In this document: positions 1-4,157 of the stretch, piece after piece
How positions within the stretch are numbered: the stretch's first letter is position 1
Layout: every line of letters begins with the position of its first letter
Source: Candidatus Bathyarchaeota archaeon
GTDB lineage: Archaea; Thermoproteota; Bathyarchaeia; Bathyarchaeales; UBA233
Reading direction: 5' to 3'
NCBI GenBank assembly: GCA_023488835.1
Contig: JAMDCS010000049.1
Location: 1-5,413 of the forward strand
Length of the DNA: 5,413 nucleotides
Notes under the pieces: generated by a model
What the model was told of the DNA's origin: nothing
What the model saw: only the letters and a program-made list of their open reading frames with translations
Databases searched by the model: none
Translations under genes and position numbers: made by a program

Positions 1-68
1 TCTTTTAGGTCTTCAACTGTTAGTTGTTGTCTGCGGATGATAGGCTGCGCTAATCTGAGGTTGCTCAT
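1..68 (-). CDS. hypothetical protein, N-terminal fragment
   Basis: Only the first 22 codons lie in the window; the gene continues beyond position 1. The peptide begins MSNLRLAQPIIRRQQLTVED and is too short to assign to a family. The start is well supported: the ATG (66-68) overlaps the TGA of the preceding gene as ATGA, and AAGGAG lies 10 bases upstream of it. This overlap implies translational coupling and a shared transcript with the 65-439 gene. It is the last visible member of the minus-strand series of small genes. Existence of the gene is fairly sure; its function is unknown. Confidence 0.6.
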   Translation of the reverse strand, partial: MSNLRLAQPIIRRQQLTVEDLK

Positions 69-439
69 CTTTTGGTATCTCCTTCACTTTGAGTTTTTCG
101 CTCCGTTGGTCGGAACGCATACTCAGTCTCTTGTTTGTCGTGTTTGCTTTTTAAATTCAACTCAGGCGAAAACGCTACCATACGCACAATATCAGATTTT
201 AGCAGAACCAGCCCCGAAGCTTTAGGGTCGCCACCACGCAGCGTTGGAGGCCCAGAATCCCGATCGTAAGAAATGATGATGTAGTTCTTCGCCTCATAGA
301 CCAGCCAGCCGACGGCTTCTCTGACTTGTGGTTGCATCGTAAGAGCGGAAGTTCGATTATACATGACGTGGTCTATGTACCTGACAAAGACTAGTTTTTC
401 AAAGACAGATTCGATTTGCTTGTCGGTGGGCTCAGGCAT
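65..439 (-). CDS. hypothetical protein, 124 aa
   Basis: I do not recognise a named family. The 124-residue product has no signal peptide or membrane helix. A central stretch of about residues 35-90 has mixed helix and strand character (VREAVGWLVYEAKNYIIISY, then a Gly/Pro-rich loop with PPTLRGGD, then SGLVLLKSDIVRMVAF) and looks like a small folded domain. The C-terminal 30 residues are highly charged and probably disordered. The ATG has GGAG eight bases upstream, and the TAA of the 455-727 gene lies only 15 bases before this start. The downstream neighbour overlaps its stop as ATGA. The spacing places it inside a co-transcribed cluster. A real gene is very likely; its role is unknown. Confidence 0.75.
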   Translation of the reverse strand: MPEPTDKQIESVFEKLVFVRYIDHVMYNRTSALTMQPQVREAVGWLVYEAKNYIIISYDRDSGPPTLRGGDPKASGLVLLKSDIVRMVAFSPELNLKSKHDKQETEYAFRPTERKTQSEGDTKR

Positions 440-454
440 CGCTTTTGCTCCAAC

Positions 455-727
455 TTATTGGTTAACGGTTTTGTGGTTGCCGAAAAAGAGGATGGGTTTG
501 CCTTTGACGTCCTGCAGATAGGTCACTGGGAACATTTTTTGGAAGATATCAAGGGCTGCCTGGTTCTCAAAGACTGGGACAGCGTATTGCGGCGCCTTTT
601 CTAGGTGTTCTTGGCAGAAAGGAGCGGCTAGCCGTGTTCTTCCGCTCTCGTAAAAGACATAGCCGCTAAGACCAGCAGTTGGATTTCCGCAGACTATGCA
701 ACGCTTGCGATTCAACCGTCTCCTCAA
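455..727 (-). CDS. small protein with a putative Cys2/Cys-His zinc site, 90 aa
   Basis: The 90-residue product starts with a basic segment (MRRRLNRKR), followed by CIVC (Cys10, Cys13) and, about 25 residues later, CQEH (Cys38, His41). That CxxC...CxxH arrangement is typical of a small zinc-ribbon or treble-clef-like site, so nucleic-acid or protein binding is a fair inference. The rest (AALDIFQKMFPVTYLQDVKG) gives no further family signal. The start is TTG at 725-727 with GGAGAGG six bases upstream. A second in-frame TTG four codons later (713-715), preceded by GAGGAG, is an alternative. It begins 13 bases after the stop of the 741-1028 gene and ends 15 bases before the next start, so it is an operon member. 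Metal binding is inferred from the motif only. Confidence 0.7.
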   Translation of the reverse strand: MRRRLNRKRCIVCGNPTAGLSGYVFYESGRTRLAAPFCQEHLEKAPQYAVPVFENQAALDIFQKMFPVTYLQDVKGKPILFFGNHKTVNQ

Positions 728-740
728 GTGTCGCCTCTCC

Positions 741-1028
741 TTACTTGAAGAATTGGTCGTCTCGCATGTTTTCGCTGATTTGTATAAAGCGGCGTTTCTT
801 GCAAAAATCCAAAATTTTAGTTAGCAACGGGTCATTGCCAGCCGTGAACTCCTTCTTGAAACCGATCCGTCCGGTTTGAACTCTTACCTCGATGATTCCA
901 TCGTTGCTAAGCAGCTGGTAGAAACCCAATTTTTCCCCAGCATATTCCTCAAGGACATCCCAGTCCTCAATCAAATTAACCAATTTGTTTTCACCTAAAC
1001 CGTCTTGCAGGCTAGGCATAAAAATCAT
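741..1028 (-). CDS. hypothetical protein, 95 aa
   Basis: I do not recognise this 95-residue protein. It is soluble and acidic in its N-terminal half (NLIEDWDVLEEYAGEKLGFY) and basic near residues 57-80, with a predicted mix of strands (GIIEVRVQTGRIGF) and a helix (LLTKILDFCKKRRF). The start used is ATG at 1026-1028; a second ATG at 1017-1019 (giving MPSLQDG) is nearly as good. Neither has a ribosome site, unlike the three genes downstream, which fits a leaderless or short-leader first gene of the operon. A perfect 17-bp palindrome lies just upstream at 1039-1055. Thirteen bases separate its stop from the next gene. Gene likely real, function unknown. Confidence 0.68.
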   Translation of the reverse strand: MIFMPSLQDGLGENKLVNLIEDWDVLEEYAGEKLGFYQLLSNDGIIEVRVQTGRIGFKKEFTAGNDPLLTKILDFCKKRRFIQISENMRDDQFFK

Positions 1029-1038
1029 CTATTAACGA

Positions 1039-1072
1039 AAAGCCATGATGGCTTTGTGAGCGCTGTAAAGCC
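1039..1072 (-). promoter_or_regulatory. perfect 17-bp palindrome plus a third half-site upstream of the small-gene operon
   Basis: AAAGCCATGATGGCTTT (1039-1055) is a perfect palindrome with an 8-base arm and one central base. It lies 11 bases before the ATG of the 741-1028 gene. A further AAAGCC at 1067-1072 can pair with the same GGCTTT (1050-1055). At the DNA level this looks like an operator with alternating half-sites. In a minus-strand transcript it would give two mutually exclusive short hairpins. Which of these matters, if either, cannot be told from sequence. Confidence 0.45.
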
Positions 1073-1146
1073 AAGTGTCAAAAAACGGACATATGAGCAG
1101 AGCAGTTAAGAGGGTTACTTTGGGGTTAGTTCTGAAAAGTGAGCCG

Positions 1147-1275
1147 TTAAGCCTTCTGTAGTGTGATTTTGTCGCCGTCTAAAATCCAAACAACTCTGTC
1201 TGTTTCGGTTATCTGAAGTTTTTCCCTTACTTCGCTAGGAACTGTTGTTTGGAATCTGCTTGTTAAATTGGTCAC
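1147..1275 (-). CDS. AbrB/SpoVT (MazE-like) DNA-binding protein, 42 aa
   Basis: This short gene encodes VTNLTSRFQTTVPSEVREKL (residues 1-20) followed by ITETDRVVWILDGDKITLQ. It matches the swapped-hairpin AbrB pattern: a strand ending in TTVP, a short helix SEVREKLQI, a D-R-V-V-W strand, a DGD turn and a last strand ITLQKA. Family members dimerise and bind DNA as antitoxins or transition-state regulators; at 42 residues this is essentially one bare domain. The only sensible start is GTG at 1273-1275, since an in-frame TGA lies just upstream and only ATT or CTA codons intervene. No clear ribosome site precedes it. No toxin-like partner is adjacent, so it looks like an orphan regulator. It sits upstream of, and in the same direction as, the small-gene operon and could control it, but 118 bases separate them. 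Confidence 0.72.
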   Translation of the reverse strand: MTNLTSRFQTTVPSEVREKLQITETDRVVWILDGDKITLQKA

Positions 1276-1316
1276 GGCTAGAATTTTCAAATAGACCACA
1301 TGTTGTACGTATGAAA

Positions 1317-1354
1317 ATCAATATTAATTGTTAATGCAATGGAAACAATATAAG
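1317..1354. promoter_or_regulatory. AT-rich region with possible divergent TATA-like boxes
   Basis: The gap between the AbrB-like gene and the plus-strand small ORF contains CAATATAAG (1346-1354), which reads as CTTATATTG on the other strand, and an ATTAA-TTG-TTAAT inverted repeat at 1323-1335. Either could serve as a TATA element for the minus-strand AbrB gene (start at about 20-50 bases) or for a plus-strand transcript beginning near 1375. The assignment rests on base composition and spacing only. Confidence 0.3.
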
Positions 1355-1461
1355 TATTGGAAATAATGAAAGTATTAATCAAGCGCTAAAAAGCGGGCGA
1401 GGCGATTAAAATTAGCGACAAAAAAGAAAGACCAATAACCGAATGCATCGAAGTCACTGAC

Positions 1462-1587
1462 ATGGAACCAAGCAAACGACGCTTAATATTCTTAGACTGC
1501 ATGAATAAAACTGGATTCTCAGCCTTTATCAAACAAACACAAGACAACCAAATTTACTACGTCTTCATCTACGAAAAAGGGCTTTAA
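1462..1587 (+). CDS. small hypothetical protein, possibly the 3' part of an interrupted gene
   Basis: From ATG 1462 the frame gives 41 residues (MEPSKRRLIFLDCMNKTGFS and on to a C-terminal IYYVFIYEKGL), which look like two or three beta strands of a real small protein. The frame is open further upstream to 1390 and reads plausibly as protein (GEAIKISDKKERPITECIEV). It contains no ATG, GTG or TTG start there because a TAA interrupts it at 1387-1389. Beyond that TAA an in-frame ATG at 1366 would give MKVLIKR. One base change at the TAA would therefore create a 73-residue protein. No ribosome site precedes 1462. It ends two bases before the stop of the convergent winged-helix gene. I cannot name a family. 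Confidence 0.38.
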   Translation: MEPSKRRLIFLDCMNKTGFSAFIKQTQDNQIYYVFIYEKGL

Positions 1588-1589
1588 AG

Positions 1590-1967
1590 TCAGGAAAGCA
1601 AATCAATTAACTCTGCAAGCTGCTCATCTGTGGCATTCTCAAGAAAAGTCTCAATGCTCTTCTGGTCAAGTTTCAAAGCAGCCCTTCCTTTGAGGGTGAT
1701 TTTGTATAATTCTGAAGGCCACCCAGGTTTAGTGAGCTTCTCACCCTCTTTAGCGATCCAGCCACCCCTTTCCAAGAAATCTACCCGTCTATAAATCGTC
1801 TTAACATCCTTATTCCTAAAACCCTTCGTACTCTTGACTATCAAAAACAAATCATATTTAGCTAAAAGCTGCCCCGAGAAAAGAATCAGCAGAATGACGC
1901 GGTTTAGGGTCGCCTCTTTCCCACTAAACACCTTAAGCGGCGTACCCCCGCATTTCTTTCGCGCCAA
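1590..1967 (-). CDS. PadR-like winged-helix transcriptional regulator, 125 aa
   Basis: A small soluble protein with a winged helix-turn-helix at about residues 20-100. The helix GKEATLNRVILLILFSGQLL is followed by KYDLFLIVKSTKG, the recognition-type helix NKDVKTIYRRVDFLERGGWI, and a wing AKEGEKLTKPGWPSELYKIT with LKGRAAL after it. A last helix (residues 101-124) may mediate dimerisation. PadR-type proteins usually act as repressors responding to small molecules; the ligand here is unknown. The start is uncertain: TTG 1965-1967 has GAGGGGAG upstream (11 bases from GGAG), whereas the earlier TTG at 1986-1988 (seven residues longer) lacks a ribosome site. A GTG inside the N-terminus is a third option. 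A copy of the window's repeated palindrome lies at 2072-2086 upstream, suggesting autoregulation as an inference. Confidence 0.75.
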   Translation of the reverse strand: MARKKCGGTPLKVFSGKEATLNRVILLILFSGQLLAKYDLFLIVKSTKGFRNKDVKTIYRRVDFLERGGWIAKEGEKLTKPGWPSELYKITLKGRAALKLDQKSIETFLENATDEQLAELIDLLS

Positions 1968-2071
1968 AGTTTTCTGCTCTCCCCTCAACTTTGAAGCGAA
2001 GATAGAGAGCGTCAGAAGTAGGCTATCACATTAACCCATAATTTTTTAGGCACTAATCTCGCGGCAAAATG

Positions 2072-2086
2072 CTTCTAGTCTAGAAA
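2072..2086. promoter_or_regulatory. operator-like palindrome, copy 1
   Basis: The minus strand reads TTTCTAGACTAGAAG, a 6-1-6 perfect palindrome that differs from copies 2 and 3 at one end base. It lies about 105 bases upstream of the winged-helix gene start, between TATA-like sequences at 2116-2123 and about 2041-2051. That places it well for control of that gene. Confidence 0.5.
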
Positions 2087-2115
2087 TGCCTTAGGGCAAA
2101 ATTCAGAAAACCGCC

Positions 2116-2123
2116 TTTAAATA
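2116..2123. promoter_or_regulatory. TATA-like box TTTAAATA
   Basis: TTTAAATA on the plus strand also reads TATTTAAA on the minus strand. On the minus strand it would start a transcript near 2092 that enters the winged-helix gene with a leader of over 100 bases and runs directly through palindrome copy 1. On the plus strand it would start near 2147 and produce a short non-coding transcript. The direction cannot be decided by sequence alone. Confidence 0.35.
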
Positions 2124-2192
2124 GCAACTTTGCTAGCTCTATGTAAAAAAAGCCGAGTGACGGCTAAATATGAAGTGGCTTCTATCGGTGTT

Positions 2193-2209
2193 TTGCCGAG
2201 GGCAATTTT
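2193..2209 (+). terminator. short hairpin followed by TTTT
   Basis: TTGCC-GAG-GGCAA forms a 5-bp stem with a three-base loop directly followed by TTTT. It could end a plus-strand transcript from the 2116-2123 box. A second 5-bp stem, AGCCG-AGTGA-CGGCT, is at 2151-2165. Both stems are short and could be chance. Confidence 0.25.
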
Positions 2210-2214
2210 AGGTA

Positions 2215-2229
2215 TTTCTAGACTAGAAA
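2215..2229. promoter_or_regulatory. operator-like palindrome, copy 2
   Basis: TTTCTAGACTAGAAA is a perfect palindrome with 7-base arms around one central A. Its centre (2222) is 31 bp from that of copy 3 (2253), close to three helical turns, so both would face the same side of the DNA. That favours binding by a dimeric regulator acting cooperatively. Confidence 0.5.
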
Positions 2230-2245
2230 CGTTTTGACGGGTACC

Positions 2246-2260
2246 TTTCTAGACTAGAAA
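2246..2260. promoter_or_regulatory. operator-like palindrome, copy 3
   Basis: This is an exact copy of TTTCTAGACTAGAAA. Unlike copies 1 and 2, its flanks (GGTACC on the left, AGCCAAATC on the right) do not match the 31-bp repeat, so the conserved core is the 15-bp palindrome itself. It lies about 40 bases beyond the stop of the 2299-2502 gene. Confidence 0.5.
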
Positions 2261-2298
2261 AGCCAAATCACCCTTAGAAGAGCAAGTGCGGCGGCAAA

Positions 2299-2502
2299 TT
2301 ATTGAGGCTGTTTTTCAATTAGCATGATATGGGTTATGTTGCCTTCACGGGTTGCCTTAATCTCAAGCTGTCGATTCCGTAGACACCTCACTAATTCATG
2401 AAGCTCTTTGGGCAAACGAAGATACACTTCTTCATAATTCCGAACGCCCTTCTTACCATCTTTTTTGATAACATAGAATCCAAGCTTAACCAAAACGCTC
2501 AC
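2299..2502 (-). CDS. small protein with weak AbrB-like character, 67 aa
   Basis: The 67-residue product has a basic N-terminal part (VIKKDGKKGVRNYEE), then VYLRLPKELHELVRCLRNRQ, then strands LEIKATREGN and HIMLIEKQ. The order strand, LPKEL helix, strand, turn, strand recalls AbrB-type swapped-hairpin proteins, but the match is weak and I would not name it firmly. The start is GTG (2500-2502). A TTG three codons later is an alternative, with GTGAG just upstream of it. No strong ribosome site precedes the GTG. TATA-like AATTATATTC on the minus strand (2552-2561) would give a leader of about 28 bases. It is not closely coupled to any other gene. A small DNA-binding role is an inference. Confidence 0.6.
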   Translation of the reverse strand: MSVLVKLGFYVIKKDGKKGVRNYEEVYLRLPKELHELVRCLRNRQLEIKATREGNITHIMLIEKQPQ

Positions 2503-2748
2503 TTCCCGGGATTGTTCGAGTTTCTAAATCTATTTGCTGTGCTATCTGGGTGAATATAATTATGGGCTTTAAAATCAATGGGTTAGCAAAGTTAAACCCT
2601 ACAGTGTAATTCAACGTCTTTCCCCATCATTTACGCAACCAGGCGCGTTTTTGTTTCATCGGCATACCCGGGCTTACGCTTTACGTTTCAACACCTTAAA
2701 AGTAGGCGGGAGAAAAGCACTTTAAAGAGAGGCGAGAGGTGAGTGAAA
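2503..2748. other. intergenic region between divergent genes
   Basis: About 245 bases without a credible gene. Minus-strand TATA-like sequences occur at 2552-2561 and at 2565-2576. On the plus side CCTTAAAAG (2694-2702) and CTTTAAAG (2720-2727) could drive the micro-ORF at 2749. A weak GGGTT/AACCC pair (2580-2584, 2595-2599) was seen. I find no RNA gene. Confidence 0.4.
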
Positions 2749-2826
2749 ATGATATCTGCTAATTACCAAATGAGACGAAGCTCAAGGTCAGCTGGAGCTA
2801 AGTATTTTTTAGATCTATTGACCTGA
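2749..2826 (+). CDS. micro-ORF, 25 aa, with strong ribosome site
   Basis: ATG 2749 is preceded by GAGGTGA (2736-2742), a near-exact complement of the archaeal 16S tail, at an ideal spacing of six bases. A TATA-like CCTTAAAAG at 2694-2702 would start a transcript near 2724. The peptide has a basic middle (MRRSSRSAGAKYF) and stops at TGA 2824. It may be a genuine small peptide, a leader peptide for the downstream PRC-barrel transcript, or the stump of a truncated gene. I do not recognise it. The initiation signals are the best in the window, which is the reason for listing it. Confidence 0.4.
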   Translation: MISANYQMRRSSRSAGAKYFLDLLT

Positions 2827-2944
2827 AAAAGGAAAAAGGCGATATCAACTTGAACTATATATCAGAAAACTTAACGTCTATGAAGGTTAAGTCTGCCCTT
2901 GAAATGCTTCCTTTATCAAAGTGTGCAGTCAAGCTTTCGATAAA

Positions 2945-2952
2945 TTTTAAAG
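2945..2952 (+). promoter_or_regulatory. TATA box for the PRC-barrel gene
   Basis: TTTTAAAG lies about 37 bases upstream of the TTG at 2985 and is preceded by an A-rich GATAAA. A transcript starting about 25 bases downstream would begin just before the GGTGAG ribosome site at 2975-2980. This supports the short form of the protein. Confidence 0.5.
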
Positions 2953-2984
2953 TAACCTCGATAATTGTTCTATTGGTGAGTTTC

Positions 2985-3272
2985 TTGATTAGTTTTGAAA
3001 CAATTATAGGAAAACAAGTTATCGGAGTAGGCGGGTTTATAATCGGAGAAGTCAAAGGTGCAATTCTCGATACTAACACGTGGCAGGTACCCCAGTTATA
3101 CATTAAGTTGTCAGATAACGCTGCTAATGAGTTAGGCTTCAAGAAACGGTTCCGTAGCTCAACTGTCTGCTTGCCAACAAAAATGGTTCAGGCAGTAGGC
3201 GACGTAATTACAATTGCCCCACCGCTAAAAGAACTCAGTCAAAGCAGCGAAATCACAGAATACAAGCCATAG
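2985..3272 (+). CDS. PRC-barrel domain protein, 95 aa
   Basis: The product is a single PRC-barrel domain, a small beta-barrel found in photosynthetic reaction centre H subunits, in RimM and in many short archaeal proteins. Visible landmarks are IIGKQVIGVGGFIIGEVKGA (residues 7-26), DTNTWQVPQLYIKL (29-42), ELGFKKRFRSSTVCLP (49-64) and VGDVITI (71-77). Archaeal stand-alone copies are usually 80-100 residues and of unproven function; RNA-related or membrane-linked protein interaction roles are suggested by the family. The TTG at 2985 is chosen because GGTGAG (2975-2980) precedes it at four bases, a TATA box is at the right distance, and the domain begins almost at once. The frame stays open back to TTG 2850 (140 residues) or ATG 2880 (130 residues), which would add a hydrophobic stretch near the domain; I think that part is untranslated. 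Confidence 0.8.
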   Translation: MISFETIIGKQVIGVGGFIIGEVKGAILDTNTWQVPQLYIKLSDNAANELGFKKRFRSSTVCLPTKMVQAVGDVITIAPPLKELSQSSEITEYKP

Positions 3273-3280
3273 ATAACCAA

Positions 3281-3301
3281 GCTTTTTTTATCTTACTTGA
3301 A
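3281..3301 (+). repeat. 21-base direct repeat, copy 1
   Basis: This 21-base sequence, beginning GCTTTTTTTATC, is repeated exactly at 3471-3491, 190 bp away. Copy 1 is intergenic and supplies the T-run after the PRC-barrel gene; copy 2 encodes AFFILLE in the channel gene. No similarity extends past either end. Confidence 0.75.
3283..3289 (+). terminator. T-run terminator after the PRC-barrel gene
   Basis: Seven consecutive T bases, starting 11 bases beyond the TAG stop, match the T-rich intrinsic terminators of archaea. There is no hairpin, which archaea do not require. Confidence 0.45.
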
Positions 3302-3343
3302 CTATTGCTATTCTGAATGTCTTTAACTTGCAAGTATGGTAGA

Positions 3344-3353
3344 TTTTAAATAT
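3344..3353 (+). promoter_or_regulatory. TATA box for the plus-strand MscS gene
   Basis: TTTTAAATAT lies about 40 bases before ATG 3387. Transcription about 25 bases downstream would start near 3374, close to the GAGGGGAG ribosome site (3372-3379). The box would be inside the coding sequence if the earlier ATG at 3336 were used, which argues for the later start. Confidence 0.6.
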
Positions 3354-3386
3354 TCGGTAACTGGACTTAGAGAGGGGAGTCCTAAC

Positions 3387-4157
3387 ATGCAAAAAGAGCA
3401 GCGAAATACTCGCACCCTCCTTATTGGAAAATACCTATTCTGGGTAGGGGTAAGAGTCAGTGCATTAATTGCTTTTTTTATCTTACTTGAAAGCGCCTAT
3501 AGGTTTGGACTTCTCTCAGTCTTTGGAAACCCTGATACACAACTTGTCGTCTATAGCATTTTACAGAAAGTTCTATTTTCGTTAGTCGCGTGGTTTTTCC
3601 TTGCGGCATCAAAAAAGATTATTGTTCCTGCTATCATAGTAACGATTTCTCCAGCTCTCGGAAAAGTAGTTAGGGATAAATCCTATAGACAAAAAACTCT
3701 TAAATCACTGGGTCAATACCTGACATATCTCGTCTATTTTGCCACGATAGTTGCAGTTGTTTTGATTTGGGCTTACTCTTTCATAGGTACATGGATTGCG
3801 GGCATATTAGGAACAGGTTTGGTTGTAACTTTAACATTTGTTCTCGGCTTATTTACATCAAGCGTTTTAGGAAATGTCTTGGCCTACACTGTTTTAGGAG
3901 GAACAAACGAGTTCAAAGTAGGTGATCGCGTCCAAATCGGTGACAGCTATGGGGACATTATTGAGGTAGGGATCTTTTTTACAAGGATTAAGACGATAAA
4001 GGATGAGATAATTAGTATCCCTAACTTGACTGTCATGGGTAAGGAAATCAGGAATTTTAGCGCTCTCAAAGAAGTTCTCATTTATGTCCAATTGACTTTA
4101 GGAGAAGAAAACTTCATTGGAGGCATACCGATCGAGAGCAGGCAGAGAACCTTTTGA
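3387..4157 (+). CDS. MscS-family mechanosensitive channel, 5' part of a frameshifted gene
   Basis: This part encodes 256 residues of a small-conductance mechanosensitive channel, which opens under membrane tension to release solutes on osmotic downshock. Membrane helices lie at about 18-37, 53-74 and 112-133. The pore-lining helix (about 138-170) has the Gly/Ala-rich pattern GTGLVV...GLFTSSVLGNVLAYTVLGG. The beta domain follows: FKVGDRVQIG (176-185), SYGDIIEVGIFFTRIKTI, then ISIPNLTV, where family members usually have PNG. ATG 3387 is preferred over 3336 because GAGGGGAG lies seven bases upstream and the TATA box falls between the two ATGs. After IGGIPIE the frame runs through SRQRTF into TGA, whereas the next frame continues the family C-terminus. 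Either the gene is broken, or a sequencing or assembly error is present. If truncated, the product lacks the C-terminal vestibule domain. Confidence 0.85.
   Translation: MQKEQRNTRTLLIGKYLFWVGVRVSALIAFFILLESAYRFGLLSVFGNPDTQLVVYSILQKVLFSLVAWFFLAASKKIIVPAIIVTISPALGKVVRDKSYRQKTLKSLGQYLTYLVYFATIVAVVLIWAYSFIGTWIAGILGTGLVVTLTFVLGLFTSSVLGNVLAYTVLGGTNEFKVGDRVQIGDSYGDIIEVGIFFTRIKTIKDEIISIPNLTVMGKEIRNFSALKEVLIYVQLTLGEENFIGGIPIESRQRTF
3471..3491 (+). repeat. 21-base direct repeat, copy 2
   Basis: Exact copy of 3281-3301 inside the channel gene, encoding AFFILLE of the first membrane helix. Copy 2 fits the protein smoothly, so it is probably the older copy and the intergenic one the derived copy; this direction is an inference. 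Confidence 0.75.
4131..4145 (+). other. frameshift junction in the MscS gene
   Basis: The run ATCGAGAGCAGGCAG contains a GAGAG repeat. Removing one AG pair joins IPIE directly to QAENLLIESAKK, exactly the acidic-helix start expected after the beta domain in MscS proteins. Two inserted bases (or one missing base) at this dinucleotide repeat are therefore the most economical explanation. Confidence 0.75.

Larger units (their letters stand above)
2060..2241. repeat. 182-bp segment bounded by 31-bp imperfect inverted repeats
   Basis: Reading 2090 down to 2060 on the minus strand and 2211 up to 2241 on the plus strand gives two 31-base sequences that agree at 26 positions by eye. Both hold GG-ATTTCTAGACTAGAA at the left and TTTTG followed by a CG at the right. 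They bound 120 bases that contain a TATA-like box and two small hairpins but no credible gene. The stretch between the two minus-strand genes (1989-2298) is otherwise non-coding. The form resembles a small non-autonomous element with terminal repeats, or a paired regulator-binding arrangement. No target-site duplication is evident directly outside 2060 and 2241. Confidence 0.5.

Noticed and set aside
1147..1587. Toxin-antitoxin pair formed by the AbrB-like gene and the small plus-strand ORF
   Set aside because: The genes are divergent with a gap of nearly 200 bases, and the small ORF shows no toxin motif.
1834..2034. Plus-strand ORF of 66 codons opposite the winged-helix gene
   Set aside because: It is antisense to the regulator and its peptide has no domain-like pattern.
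2072..2260. CRISPR array made by the repeated palindromes
   Set aside because: Only three copies, unequal spacing of 31 and 143 bp, and a 15-bp core without uniform spacers.
2627..2665. Minus-strand micro-ORF MPMKQKRAWLRK
   Set aside because: It has twelve codons, no ribosome site and no partner gene; most likely chance.
2855..3142. Minus-strand ORF of 95 codons opposite the PRC-barrel gene
   Set aside because: It is antisense to a convincing PRC-barrel domain, lacks family features and looks like a frame shadow.
3326..3335. 10-bp palindrome ACTTGCAAGT before the MscS TATA box
   Set aside because: Five-base arms are expected several times by chance in a window of this length, and no second copy was seen.
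3894..4091. Minus-strand ORF inside the MscS gene
   Set aside because: It lies opposite the conserved beta domain of the channel; a shadow frame with no start signal.
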